Shown: positions 34,549 through 43,886, numbered from the stretch's first letter. The stretch: DNA of 64,000 bases from Pseudomonadota bacterium (GCA_016720075.1 JADJXW010000003.1:1-64000); one strand, 5' to 3'. Numbers and translations: made by a program. The notes: a model not told the origin generated them from the sequence alone.

Positions 34549-36947
34549 TGAGGCGGCGGGCTAGTCCAACACTGGCGCTGGCTGCCGCGCTGGCGCTGCA
34601 CGCTGCCGGCGCTTCCGCCCAGACCACGCGCCTGCTGGCCGGCAGCGGCGTGACGGCGCGCGATGACCATGTGGACCTCGCGCTGGATTTCACCTGCACG
34701 CTGCGTTACCAGACCCACACGCCGGCCAGCGAGGGCGATGAACTGCGCGTGCGACTGGCCATTGGTCCTGATTGCCAGCTCCCGCCTTCGGCGCAGTTCG
34801 CCGTCGAGCGACTGCTGACCGGGGACGCCGTGGGCCTGGTGCGCAGCATCGAACTGCAGCCCGGGCTCGCCGGCGGCGCCGAGCTGATCGTGCGCTGGAA
34901 CCGCATCGAGAAATACGTGCTGGCGCCGTCCACCGGCATGCGCGGCCTGCGGATCCGCGTGCAGCGGACCGGCGCGGCCTCGCGCGTGGTCGTCGGCGAT
35001 GAACTGCAGAAGCCCGGTGGCTTTGCGGTGAACCTCGGGTCCTCGCAGGAGAAGTTCAGCGACATGGCCGTGGCCAAGGCGGCGGCGCTGCTGCGCACGC
35101 CGGTGTTCGTCTCGCAGCGCGAAGTGGATGGCGTGACCTGGTTCCGGCTGCGCGCGGGCCCCTTCGATACCCGCCGCGAGGCGGATGCGGCGCTGCGCGC
35201 CGCGCGCGGCAGCTATCCGACGGCCTGGCTGGGCATCGATGACGAAGTCGAACCCACGACGGCCGACGCCGGCGCTGAAGTGATCGCGCGCGCCGCCAAT
35301 CCCGCGCGCGCGGCCGAGACGCGCGCCGACGCCGCACTCGACGCCCGGCTGGAAGAAGCCCGCAGCGCGCTGTCCGCCAAACGCTTCGACGACGCCATCA
35401 CGCGCCTGACGCAGATCGTCGCCGCCGAGGACTACCTGCATCGCATCGAGGCCGCCGAACTGCTGGGCCTCGCGCGCGAGCGCAAGGGACAGCTCGCGCA
35501 GGCCAAGGCAACCTACGAGGACTACCTGCGGCGCTATCCGGATTCGCCGGCCGCGGCCCGCATCCGCAGCCGGCTGCAGACGCTGCGCACGGCCAGCCTG
35601 CCCGGCCGCCGCGGCACGGGCGGCGGCGATGGCGCCACGGGCTGGAGCGCCTATGGAAGCGCCTCGCAGGTCTACCGGCGTGACGACCTGCGTCTGTCGA
35701 GCGCGGCGCTGTCACGCAACCTCACCACGCAGAACGCGATGCTCACCGACGTGGATGGCCTGGTGCGGCGCCGCGGCGAACGCCTGGATTTCACCAGCCG
35801 GATCAGCATGGGCTACATCAAGGACCTCATGCAGACCGGCCGCGGCGACCAACTGCGCGTGTCGTCAGCCTATGTCGAGCTCAACGATCGCGAGCTGGGA
35901 CTCGGCACGCGGCTGGGACGGCAGTCGCGCGGCATGGCGGGCATCTCCGGCGCCTTCGATGGGCTGCTCACCAACTGGCAATGGCGCGACAACATCGGTT
36001 TCAGCGCCTCGGCGGGCATGCCGGTGGAGAGCACCCGCAATGGCATCGCGACGAATCGGCAGTTCGTGGCACTGGGCGCGGATTTCGCCAACGCCAGCCG
36101 CAGCTGGGACACCGCCGTTTACGTGCTGGGCCAGCAGTATTCCGGTGAGATTGATCGCCGTTCCGTTGGCCTGGAATCGCGTTACATCCGGCCGGGCCGC
36201 ACGCTGGTGGCCATGGCCGACTATGACCTGTACTTCGGCGACCTGAACAGCGTCGCGGTGCTGGGCACGCTGATCACCGATTCGCGCTGGACGTTCAACT
36301 TCGATGCCAGTCGCCAGCGCAGCCCCATGCTCAGCATCCGCAACGCGCTGATCGGCCAGCCCACGGTGGCGTTCGATGACCTGTTCGTGCAGTTCACGCC
36401 GGATGAAATCGACCAGCTCGCCGCCGATCGCTCCGCGAGCCTCACTCAGTTCGGGCTGACCGCCTCGCATCCGCTGGGCGATCGGGGCCAGTGGACGGTG
36501 AACCTGCTGTCGAGCAATCTTTCGAGCACACCTGCATCGGGTGGCGTTGAAGCAGTGCCTTCGCTGGGCCGCGACGACGCGCTCACGACCGAACTGATGT
36601 GGAACAGCCTGCTGCGCGCCGGTGACACGCAGTCCCTGGCGCTGCGCTACCAGCGCGGCGGCACCGGCACGCTGATGTCGGCGGGCATCGGCAGCCGGTT
36701 GCCGCTGGGCGCGGGACTGCGACTCACGACACGCGTCCGCGCGGACCGCCGCACCGACATGCCCGACTCCGGCAGCGAATGGGTATACGTGCCTTCGCTG
36801 CGCCTGGACTGGCTGCATGGCCGCAGCTCCATCGAGGCCGAAGCGGGCGCCGAACTGGGCAGCAGGTCGCTGCCGACCACCAGCGAGCGGCGCACGCGGT
36901 ATTTCTTCAGCCTGGGATACCGGCTGTCGCTGGACACGCGGCGATGA
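34548..36947 (+). CDS. SPOR-TPR-beta-barrel outer-membrane protein
   Basis: 799 residues. Signal peptide (LALAAALALHAAGASAQ), an N-terminal beta-rich, AMIN-like part (about 25-150), a SPOR domain (about 157-225: GFAVNLGSSQEKFSDMAVAK, VTWFRLRAGPFDTRREADAA), TPR helices (about 265-345), then from about 364 a run of amphipathic strands ending in YFFSLGYRLSLDTRR, typical of an outer-membrane barrel. SPOR domains bind peptidoglycan lacking stem peptides, so this protein could tie a porin to the wall. Placed right after the giant cytochrome with a TGATG overlap, it is a candidate MtrB/PioB-like sheath, though it has no recognisable similarity to them. The true start is ATG at 34548. Confidence 0.82.
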   Translation: MRRRASPTLALAAALALHAAGASAQTTRLLAGSGVTARDDHVDLALDFTCTLRYQTHTPASEGDELRVRLAIGPDCQLPPSAQFAVERLLTGDAVGLVRSIELQPGLAGGAELIVRWNRIEKYVLAPSTGMRGLRIRVQRTGAASRVVVGDELQKPGGFAVNLGSSQEKFSDMAVAKAAALLRTPVFVSQREVDGVTWFRLRAGPFDTRREADAALRAARGSYPTAWLGIDDEVEPTTADAGAEVIARAANPARAAETRADAALDARLEEARSALSAKRFDDAITRLTQIVAAEDYLHRIEAAELLGLARERKGQLAQAKATYEDYLRRYPDSPAAARIRSRLQTLRTASLPGRRGTGGGDGATGWSAYGSASQVYRRDDLRLSSAALSRNLTTQNAMLTDVDGLVRRRGERLDFTSRISMGYIKDLMQTGRGDQLRVSSAYVELNDRELGLGTRLGRQSRGMAGISGAFDGLLTNWQWRDNIGFSASAGMPVESTRNGIATNRQFVALGADFANASRSWDTAVYVLGQQYSGEIDRRSVGLESRYIRPGRTLVAMADYDLYFGDLNSVAVLGTLITDSRWTFNFDASRQRSPMLSIRNALIGQPTVAFDDLFVQFTPDEIDQLAADRSASLTQFGLTASHPLGDRGQWTVNLLSSNLSSTPASGGVEAVPSLGRDDALTTELMWNSLLRAGDTQSLALRYQRGGTGTLMSAGIGSRLPLGAGLRLTTRVRADRRTDMPDSGSEWVYVPSLRLDWLHGRSSIEAEAGAELGSRSLPTTSERRTRYFFSLGYRLSLDTRR

Positions 36948-37516
36948 TGAATCGGCGGGCAATGCTGGGAGCACTTGTGCTGGGTGGGCTGGTCCCGATG
37001 TCCGGGCTGGCCGCCAGCAGCACCACGCTCGACCGCAGGACCGGCGCCACGATCCAGTTGTCGACCGAACCGTGGGTGCTGGCGCTCGACCAGCCACACC
37101 TGGCCGCCCACGCGCGCGATTACATCGCGCTGTATGCGGTGGAGATCAACATCGCCGGCAAGCGCGCGTACCAGCTGGCCGCATTCCTGTGGTCCACGGT
37201 TCCCGGCCGAACGCGCTATGCGGGCGACAAGCCGGTGCTGCAGCTGCGCGTGGGTGATCGGGAACTGACGCTCGATCCATCGGGTCGCACGCCGCGCGAC
37301 ATGGGCATCAGCCAGTGGCCGCTGAAACCACCGGGACGCGGCGCGGCAATGGCCCTCTACGAGGTGGATGAAGCGCTGCTGCGGGCGATGTCCACCGACA
37401 TCGGCGTTCGGGCCAGGGCAGCCAGCGATGCCACGCTGCCCGAGGATGTCTGGTTCGAAGTGTGGCGCAGCGGTCGAGCGGCCTTCGCCGATTTCCGCTC
37501 CCGCACGATGGAATAG
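36944..37516 (+). CDS. exported protein of unknown function
   Basis: 190 residues, not recognised. Signal peptide MMNRRAMLGALVLGGLVPMS with a basic n-region and cleavage near LAA. The body is beta-rich without cysteines or haem motifs; visible phrases are DYIALYAVEINIAGKRAYQL, LQLRVGDRELTLDPSGRTP and VWFEVWRSGRAAFADF. It overlaps the barrel gene by 4 bases (ATGA) and is the last gene of the cytochrome operon, so it is probably an accessory factor of the same system. Confidence 0.75.
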   Translation: MMNRRAMLGALVLGGLVPMSGLAASSTTLDRRTGATIQLSTEPWVLALDQPHLAAHARDYIALYAVEINIAGKRAYQLAAFLWSTVPGRTRYAGDKPVLQLRVGDRELTLDPSGRTPRDMGISQWPLKPPGRGAAMALYEVDEALLRAMSTDIGVRARAASDATLPEDVWFEVWRSGRAAFADFRSRTME

Positions 37517-37520
37517 CCGC

Positions 37521-37539
37521 TTCAGGCAGCCTGCCTGAA
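37521..37539. terminator. hairpin at convergent gene ends
   Basis: TTCAGGCA (37521-37528), loop GCC, TGCCTGAA (37532-37539). It overlaps the last codons of the sensor kinase gene and follows the cytochrome operon by 4 bases. No T-run is present, so function is inferred from symmetry and position. Confidence 0.4.
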
Positions 37540-38901
37540 CCTCACCGATACCCGGGTTCCCTTCTCGCCTTCGCCTGCGGCGATGGCCACGCGCGCGCCG
37601 TGCACATCGGCGACGCGGCGCACGATCGAAAGCCCCAGGCCGCTGCCCGTGGCCTTCTGGCCGGGCAGGCGGTGGAAACGCTCGAACACGCGCTCCCGTT
37701 CCGGCTCGGGAATTCCAGGTCCGTCATCTTCCACGGTGAGGACCGGGCCTTCCTCGTGCGCGCCGGTCGCGACGGTGATGCGGCCGCCGGGAGGCGTGTA
37801 GCGCAGCGCGTTGTCGAGGAGGTTTCGCACCATCACCGACAGCAGCGCCGGATCGGCACGCGTTGCGCCGGGCTGCAGCGTGCCACGCAGCTCAACGCCA
37901 CACTGTTCGGCCCGGTCCCGGTGCACCGCGAGCTGCTCGCGCGCCACGTCGGCCAGATCCACCTCGCGCAGCTTGTCGTCGTGCAGGGGCTGATCCGCGC
38001 GCGCCAGCGCCAGCAGCTGCTCGACCAGTCGCGTGCTGCGATCCACGCTGGCCAGCAGATCGCGCGCAGTCGCCTCGCGCTCGGCCTGGTCGCGCGCGGC
38101 AACGAGCACCTGCGCATTGGCGCGGATGGCCGCCAATGGCGTGCGCAGTTCATGCGCGGCATCCGCGGTGAACCGGCGCTCGGTCTGCAACGCCGACCGG
38201 ATGCGCAGCAGAAGACGGTTCAAAGCATCGACCAGGGGCCGCACTTCGCGCGGGACACCGGCTGTGTCCACCTCGCGCAGATCCTGTTCGCTGCGCTCAC
38301 CCACGCTGGCCGCCGTGCGATGCAGCGGCCTGAATGTGGCATCGACGACCACCCACATCAGCACCGCGGCCATGGCCAGCAGGAACGCGGCGCCGCCGGC
38401 GATGCGCCACAGTGCGAGCCGGTCCAGCGCCGCGTGCCGCGTCGGCTCCTGCGCGATCTGGATGTGGAGCGTACGCGGCCTGTTCCAGGTGGAGTAGGAA
38501 CGCCAGGAAGCACCGTTTACCGTGGTCCAGCCAAAGCGCTCCACCTCCGCCGCGAACGGCAGCAGCGGAGCCTGTAGCGCCGAGCCCGAGCCCGCGCCCG
38601 CGCCCGCTGCGGCCAGCATGTCCGGCGTCCATATCTGGAAGTGAAACCCGGCGGGTCCGGGCTGGGTTTCGGCCTGGAGCAGCGCCAGCCCCAGGACCTC
38701 ACCGTGCTCGGCCATCTCGTGCTCGGCCAGTTGCAGCAGCAGATGGGCGGAACCGCGCAGCGAATCATCGAACAGCCGGTCACTGGCTTCGTGGTGCGCG
38801 CGCCAGTTCAGCACGGCGCTGGTGCCGAATAGCGCAGCCGCCAGGCAAACCAGCAGAACAAGCAAACGCGTGCGCAGCGACCAGCCGCGCGGTTCAGGCA
38901 T
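37522..38901 (-). CDS. sensor histidine kinase of the metal-efflux two-component system
   Basis: 459 residues. Two membrane helices (about 11-30 and 160-185) flank a periplasmic sensor domain of about 130 residues. A HAMP-like linker, the phospho-accepting histidine in FTADAAHELRTPLAAIRAN, N-box VRNLLDNALRYTPP, G1 VEDDGPGIPEPE and G2 GSGLGLSIVRRVAD follow. It is of the QseC/PmrB/CzcS class. The ATG at 38901 overlaps the regulator gene by 8 bases. It diverges from the RND operon, so heavy-metal or envelope-stress sensing is likely. The signal is not readable from sequence. Confidence 0.9.
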   Translation of the reverse strand: MPEPRGWSLRTRLLVLLVCLAAALFGTSAVLNWRAHHEASDRLFDDSLRGSAHLLLQLAEHEMAEHGEVLGLALLQAETQPGPAGFHFQIWTPDMLAAAGAGAGSGSALQAPLLPFAAEVERFGWTTVNGASWRSYSTWNRPRTLHIQIAQEPTRHAALDRLALWRIAGGAAFLLAMAAVLMWVVVDATFRPLHRTAASVGERSEQDLREVDTAGVPREVRPLVDALNRLLLRIRSALQTERRFTADAAHELRTPLAAIRANAQVLVAARDQAEREATARDLLASVDRSTRLVEQLLALARADQPLHDDKLREVDLADVAREQLAVHRDRAEQCGVELRGTLQPGATRADPALLSVMVRNLLDNALRYTPPGGRITVATGAHEEGPVLTVEDDGPGIPEPERERVFERFHRLPGQKATGSGLGLSIVRRVADVHGARVAIAAGEGEKGTRVSVRFRQAA

Positions 38902-39553
38902 TGTCGATGACATAACCCTGGCTATGGACGGTCCGGATGAGGTCCTTGCCGAGTTTACGCCGCAGATTGTGCACGTGGACCTCGATGGCGTTGCTCTCGA
39001 TGTCGCTGTTCCAGTTGTAGAGCGATTCCTGCAACTGCGCTCGCGTCCGGACATGGCCGCGATGCTCCAGCAGGTGCAGCAGCAGCATGAATTCCCGTCC
39101 GGTGAGGGAAACAGCCAGGCCCGCGCGCGTCACCTGCCTGGCTGCCGGATCGATGCGGATGTCTCCATGCACCACGGCGGCCTGAGATCGCCCCATGGCC
39201 CGGCGGTGCGCTGCGCGCAGGCGTGCGCCGAGTTCTTCCAGGTCGAAGGGTTTGACGATGAAATCATCGGCGCCGCTGTCGAGCCCCTCCACCCGATCCC
39301 GGATCTCGTCGCGCGAGGTGATGATGAGAATGGGAGCGGCATAGCCGTCACGCCGCAGGTGCGAAATCACCTGCATTCCATCCTGGCGGGGCAATCCGAG
39401 GTCCAGCAGGATGGCGTCGTATTGGCCATCGCGAGCGGCAAGCTCGGCGGCCACCCCGTCCTGCAACCAGTCCACGGCATGCCCCTGCTGCGCCAGCCCC
39501 GTCTGCAGGGCCCGCCCGATGTGCTCATCATCTTCCACCAGCAACAGTCGCAT
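38894..39553 (-). CDS. OmpR/PhoB-family response regulator (QseB/PmrA/CzcR type)
   Basis: 219 residues. The receiver domain has LLLVEDDEHIG, the phospho-acceptor in ILLDLGLPRQDGM, IITSRD and VKPFDLEELGAR. The C-terminal winged helix has LTGREFMLLLHLLEHRG and HVHNLRRKLGKDLIRTVHSQ. It should control the divergent RND operon. A CTTAAG-N5-CTTAAG repeat in the shared intergenic region is exactly the site type used by PmrA/QseB regulators. Confidence 0.92.
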   Translation of the reverse strand: MRLLLVEDDEHIGRALQTGLAQQGHAVDWLQDGVAAELAARDGQYDAILLDLGLPRQDGMQVISHLRRDGYAAPILIITSRDEIRDRVEGLDSGADDFIVKPFDLEELGARLRAAHRRAMGRSQAAVVHGDIRIDPAARQVTRAGLAVSLTGREFMLLLHLLEHRGHVRTRAQLQESLYNWNSDIESNAIEVHVHNLRRKLGKDLIRTVHSQGYVIDNA

Positions 39554-39615
39554 GATCTGCGTTCTTTCCCAGCCGCGGGGACACCCCTTCTGGTCGCATA
39601 GCGTACGGATGCGCC

Positions 39616-39632
39616 CTTAAGCATCACTTAAG
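39616..39632. promoter_or_regulatory. PmrA/QseB-type regulator box
   Basis: Direct repeat CTTAAG (39616-39621), five bases, CTTAAG (39627-39632). It is 44 bases before the efflux adaptor gene and about 10 bases upstream of an AT-rich CAATAT (39643-39648) that could be the -10. Half-sites and spacing match the known PmrA box. It would overlap the -35 region of the RND operon promoter. Confidence 0.75.
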
Positions 39633-39675
39633 ACGCATTGGACAATATTGAGCCGTTTCCGCAAGGAGTGGCCCG

Positions 39676-40824
39676 ATGCGAATGACTTTCAGCCAGTGCG
39701 CCCTGCCTGGTCTCTTCCTGGTCCTTTGCGTCGGCCCGTTGAGCGCCGCCGATACCAGCGCGCAGAAGATACCGATGAACGCCGCGCAGCTTCAGGCCGG
39801 CGGCGTCACCTTCTCGGCCACGAAGCCCGTCGACGCCGGAGTCGCGCCGGCCGGCGCGGGCTACTCGCTGCGGCTTTCCGGCCGCGTGGTCGTGCCGAAT
39901 GCCGCGCTGGACCAGGTGCTGGCGCCGGTGGAAGGCCGCATCGAGGCGCTGCTGGTCGATCCAGGCCAGAACGTGCGCGCCGGGCAGGCGCTGGTGCGCA
40001 TCCGCAGCGCGCAGGTGCTGGAACTGCAGAGTGAACTCATCGGCGCGCGCGCGCGCGCGCAGCTGGCCAGCTCACGCGCCCAGCGCGACCAGCAGCTCAA
40101 CGCCGAAGGCATCATCTCGCGCAACCGCCTGCTGGAGAGCCAGGCTGCGGCCACCGAAGCAGAAGCCGCGCTGCGCGCGCAGTCGCAGATGCTGCGCCTG
40201 GCTGGATTCTCCGAGGCCGCCCTCGCCCGCATCCAGGACGCCGGCGACATCGCGCCTGCGGTGACGCTGGCGGCGCCGCGCGCCGGCCGTGTGCTGCAGC
40301 AGTCGGTGACGGCGGGCCAGAGCGTGGCAGTGGGTGATCCGCTGCTGCGCGTGGCCTCGCTCGACCGGCTGTGGATCGAGATGCAGGCCACGCGCGAGCA
40401 GGCGCAGGGCATCGCAGCGGGCGACGCCGTGGCCGTGGCCGGCTGTCCCGACGCGGGCCGCGTCATCGCCAGCGCGGTGCTGCTCGACGCGCAGAGCCAG
40501 ACACTCACCGTGCGCGCGGAGATGCCGCGCGCGGCCGACTGCCTTGCGCCCAACCAGTTCGTGGAGGCGCAGGTATCGCCGCGCGCCGCGACCGGGCTCG
40601 TGGCAGTGCCCGAAGCCAGCGTCGTGCAGCACGCCGGCGGCAGCCATGTGTTCCTGCGCGACGCCGAAGGACTGCAGCCCGTGGCCGTGAAGGTTGAACG
40701 CCGCGCCGGTGGCAGCGCCTGGGTGCGCGGCAACCTGCCACCGGGTGCGCAGGTGGCCAGCAGCGGACTTGCCGCCATCAAGGGCAGCTGGCTGGGCCTG
40801 GGCGCGGCCCCGCAGGCGCCGTGA
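39676..40824 (+). CDS. RND efflux periplasmic adaptor (CzcB/CusB type)
   Basis: 382 residues. Membrane-fusion protein linking the inner-membrane pump to the TolC-type channel. Signal peptide (ALPGLFLVLCVGPLSAAD), lipoyl-like half-motif VLAPVEGRIEALLVDPGQNV, helical hairpin with LLESQAAATEAEAALRAQSQ, and beta-barrel RVLQQSVTAGQSVAVGDPLL. No histidine/methionine-rich N-terminal metal-binding extension is present. Preceded by AAGGAG seven bases before ATG. It overlaps the pump gene by 4 bases. Confidence 0.9.
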   Translation: MRMTFSQCALPGLFLVLCVGPLSAADTSAQKIPMNAAQLQAGGVTFSATKPVDAGVAPAGAGYSLRLSGRVVVPNAALDQVLAPVEGRIEALLVDPGQNVRAGQALVRIRSAQVLELQSELIGARARAQLASSRAQRDQQLNAEGIISRNRLLESQAAATEAEAALRAQSQMLRLAGFSEAALARIQDAGDIAPAVTLAAPRAGRVLQQSVTAGQSVAVGDPLLRVASLDRLWIEMQATREQAQGIAAGDAVAVAGCPDAGRVIASAVLLDAQSQTLTVRAEMPRAADCLAPNQFVEAQVSPRAATGLVAVPEASVVQHAGGSHVFLRDAEGLQPVAVKVERRAGGSAWVRGNLPPGAQVASSGLAAIKGSWLGLGAAPQAP

Positions 40825-43800
40825 TGCTGTCGCGCCTGGTCGCGCTGTGTCTTTCCCAGCGCCTGCTGGTGCTGGTGCTGACCACGCTGCTGGCAGGCCT
40901 CGGCCTGTGGGCGCTGCGCGGCCTGCCCATCGACGCGTTCCCGGACATCTCCTCGACGCAGGTCAAGATCATCATGAAGGCCCCGGGCATGACGCCCGAG
41001 GAAGTCGAGACGCGCATCACCGGCCCCATCGAGCAGGAGCTGCTCGGCATCCCCGGCCAGACCATCCTGCGTTCGAAGTCCAAGTACGCCATCGCGGACA
41101 TCACGCTGGATTTCGTGGATGGCACCGACATCTACTGGGCGCGCCAGCAGGTCAGCGAGCGCCTGGCGGGTGTGGTGCCTAACCTGCCCGCAACGAGCAG
41201 CGGCGGCCTTGCGCCCATCACCACGCCGCTGTCGGACATGTTCATGTTCACGCTCGAAGGGCCGCAGTCGCTGGAGGAAAAGCGCACCGTGCTCGACTGG
41301 GTGATCAGGCCGCAGCTGCGCGGTCTGCCGGGCGTTGCCGATGTGAACTCGCTGGGCGGATTCGTGCGCAGCTACGAGGTGGTGCCCGACATCGCCGCCC
41401 TTGCCGCGCGCGGGCTGACGCTGGGTGAGCTGCACGATGCGATGCTGGCCAACAACCGCAGCGACGGCGCGGGCCGCCTGCAGGAGAACGAGGAGAGCTG
41501 GCTGATTCGCGCCGACGGCGATGTGCGCAGTCCCGAAGACCTCGCCGGCATCGTCATTGCGACGCGCGGCGACGCCTCGGTGCGCCTCGGTGACGTGGCG
41601 CAGGTGCGCATCGGCGCGCTCACCCGCTATGGCATGGTCACGCAGGCGGGAACGGGCGAGGCCGTCGAGGGCCTGGTGATCGGTCTGCGCGGCGCCAACG
41701 CGCAGCAGGTGGTGCAGTCGGTGCGCGAGCGTCTGGCCGAGATCGCACCCACGCTGCCCAAGGGCATGCACACCAGCACCTTCTACGATCGCGGCTCGCT
41801 GGTGGAGCGCGCGATCAGCAACGTGTCGAGCGCGCTCGGCGAGGCTGCCGTGCTGGTGTTGGTGCTGCTGTTCCTGTTCCTGGGCAATGTCCGCGCGGCG
41901 GTGGCGGTCATCATCATCCTGCCGCTGGCGGCGCTGACCACTTTCCTGGCGATGCGCCTGCAGGGACTGTCGGCCAACCTGATGTCGCTGGGGGGCCTCG
42001 CCATCGCCATCGGCATGCTGGTCGATGCCGCCGTGGTGGTGGTGGAGAACATCGAGGCGCACCAGGCTCAACCAGGCGCGGCGCGGCATTCGCGGCTGCA
42101 CGTGATCTATCGCGCCACCGCCGAGGTGGCCGCGCCGGTCACGGCCGGCATCGCCATCATCGCGCTGGTCTTCCTGCCGCTGCTGAGCCTGCAGGGCCTG
42201 GAAGGCAAGCTGTTCAAGCCCGTGGCCATCACCATCGTGTTCGCGCTGCTGGGTTCGCTGCTGCTCTCGCTCACCGTGGTGCCGGTGGCCGCCACCTGGC
42301 TGCTGCAGGGCGGCCACTCCACGCCGCGACTGGTGGTCTGGCTGGAAAACCGCTATCGGCGACTGCTGGAATGGGCGCTGCGCTCCGAGCGCACCGTGCT
42401 GATCATCGCGGGCAGCGCGCTGGTTGCCGCCATGGCCACCTTCGTGCTGCTTGGAAAATCCTTCATGCCCACGATGGATGAAGGCGATGTCGTCATCCAG
42501 CACGAGAAGCTGCCTTCGATTGGCCTGGCGCGTTCGGCGGCAACGGACCTCGACATCCAGGTTGCACTGCTGAAGGAAGTGCCGGAGATCGAGCGTTTCG
42601 TCGCGCGCGTGGGCTCCGATGAACTGGGCCTCGACCCGATGGGCACCAACGAGACCGACGGCTTCGTGAAGTTGAAGCCACGCGACCAGTGGCGCCGCCA
42701 GGACAAGGCCTGGGTCGTCGACCAGATCCGCGCCGTCACCGACCGTTTCCCCGGCGTGAACACCAGCTTCACGCAGCCCATCGAGATGCGCGTGTCGGAG
42801 CTGATCTCCGGCGTGCGCGGGGATCTGGCCGTGAAGGTCTTCGGCCCGAACCTGGCAACGCTCGAGGAACTGGCGCAGCGCATCGCCGGCGAACTGGAAC
42901 AGATCGCGGGCAGCGAGGATGTGAACGCCACGCAGAACGGGGGCGTGCAGTACCTGCAGATCGCGCTGGATCGCGGCCGCATCGGTCGCGCCGGCCTCGA
43001 CGTGGAAGCCGTGCAGAATGACCTGCGCTCGCTGGTGGAAGGACGCCAGGCCGGCGTGGTGGTGGAATCCGGACGCCGCCTGCCGCTGCTGCTGCGCGGC
43101 CCGCTGGCGGTCACCGATGGCGGCGGACCCGACCAGTTCGCGCAGCTGCGGCTGCCGGTCGCGGCCGGCTACGCGCTTCCCCTGAGCGAGCTGGCGCGGC
43201 TGGAACGCACCGAGGGCCCGGTGAAGATCGAACGCGAGAACGGCTCGCGCATGGCCGTGATCCGCAGCAACGTGCGCGATCGGGACCTGGTGGGCTTCGT
43301 GGAAGAAGCCCGCGCGCGCATCGCGGAGAAAGTGCCGCTGCCGGCCGGCTACCACCTGACCTTCGGCGGCCAGTTCGAGAACCAGCAGCGCACGGCGGCC
43401 CGGCTGGGGCTGGTGGTGCCCGTGGCGTTGGCGCTGATCTTCCTGCTGCTGTTCGCCACGTTCACCTCGGTGCGCCAGGCGCTGCTGGTGCTGGTGAACA
43501 TTCCGCTGGCGCTGGTGGGCGGCGTGTTCGCGCTGGCGGCGGCGCGCGAATATGTGTCGGTGCCCGCTTCCGTGGGCTTCATCGCGCTGATGGGCATCGC
43601 GGTGCTCAATGGCCTGGTCATGATCAGTTACTTCAACCAGCTTCGCGCCCGCGGCATGCCCATCGAGGACGTGGTGCGCGAGGGTGCGGTGCGCAGGCTG
43701 CGTCCCGTGCTGATGACGGCCAGCATCACGGCCTTCGGCCTCGTGCCGCTGCTGTTCGCCACCGGGCCGGGCTCCGAGATCCAGAAGCCGCTCGCGGTGG

Positions 43801-43886
43801 TCGTGATCGGGGGACTGTTGAGTTCCACCGCGCTGACGCTGGTGCTGCTGCCCAGCCTGTTCCGCCGTTTCGGCGTGGAGAAGTAG
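40821..43886 (+). CDS. heavy-metal efflux RND pump (CzcA/CusA family)
   Basis: 1021 residues, twelve helices, with two large periplasmic loops. A proton-driven exporter. Typical parts: LPIDAFPDISSTQVKI, ITGPIEQELLGIPGQ, the helix-4 region GGLAIAIGMLVDAAVVVVEN, PTMDEGDVVIQHEKLPSIG, GVQYLQIALDRGRIGR and ENGSRMAVIRSNVRDRD. The helix-4 motif lacks the DFG-x3-D of Zn/Co/Cd exporters such as CzcA and is closer to CusA-like or uncharacterised HME groups, so the exported metal is uncertain. Central gene of an adaptor-pump-DUF3240-TolC-HupE operon. Confidence 0.93.
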   Translation: MMLSRLVALCLSQRLLVLVLTTLLAGLGLWALRGLPIDAFPDISSTQVKIIMKAPGMTPEEVETRITGPIEQELLGIPGQTILRSKSKYAIADITLDFVDGTDIYWARQQVSERLAGVVPNLPATSSGGLAPITTPLSDMFMFTLEGPQSLEEKRTVLDWVIRPQLRGLPGVADVNSLGGFVRSYEVVPDIAALAARGLTLGELHDAMLANNRSDGAGRLQENEESWLIRADGDVRSPEDLAGIVIATRGDASVRLGDVAQVRIGALTRYGMVTQAGTGEAVEGLVIGLRGANAQQVVQSVRERLAEIAPTLPKGMHTSTFYDRGSLVERAISNVSSALGEAAVLVLVLLFLFLGNVRAAVAVIIILPLAALTTFLAMRLQGLSANLMSLGGLAIAIGMLVDAAVVVVENIEAHQAQPGAARHSRLHVIYRATAEVAAPVTAGIAIIALVFLPLLSLQGLEGKLFKPVAITIVFALLGSLLLSLTVVPVAATWLLQGGHSTPRLVVWLENRYRRLLEWALRSERTVLIIAGSALVAAMATFVLLGKSFMPTMDEGDVVIQHEKLPSIGLARSAATDLDIQVALLKEVPEIERFVARVGSDELGLDPMGTNETDGFVKLKPRDQWRRQDKAWVVDQIRAVTDRFPGVNTSFTQPIEMRVSELISGVRGDLAVKVFGPNLATLEELAQRIAGELEQIAGSEDVNATQNGGVQYLQIALDRGRIGRAGLDVEAVQNDLRSLVEGRQAGVVVESGRRLPLLLRGPLAVTDGGGPDQFAQLRLPVAAGYALPLSELARLERTEGPVKIERENGSRMAVIRSNVRDRDLVGFVEEARARIAEKVPLPAGYHLTFGGQFENQQRTAARLGLVVPVALALIFLLLFATFTSVRQALLVLVNIPLALVGGVFALAAAREYVSVPASVGFIALMGIAVLNGLVMISYFNQLRARGMPIEDVVREGAVRRLRPVLMTASITAFGLVPLLFATGPGSEIQKPLAVVVIGGLLSSTALTLVLLPSLFRRFGVEK

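Noticed and set aside
31824..36947. A single 1707-residue fusion of multihaem cytochrome and outer-membrane barrel
   Set aside because: Residues across the join are frame-shifted nonsense; the other frame continues with three more haem motifs and a stop, and a signal peptide marks a new start at 34548.
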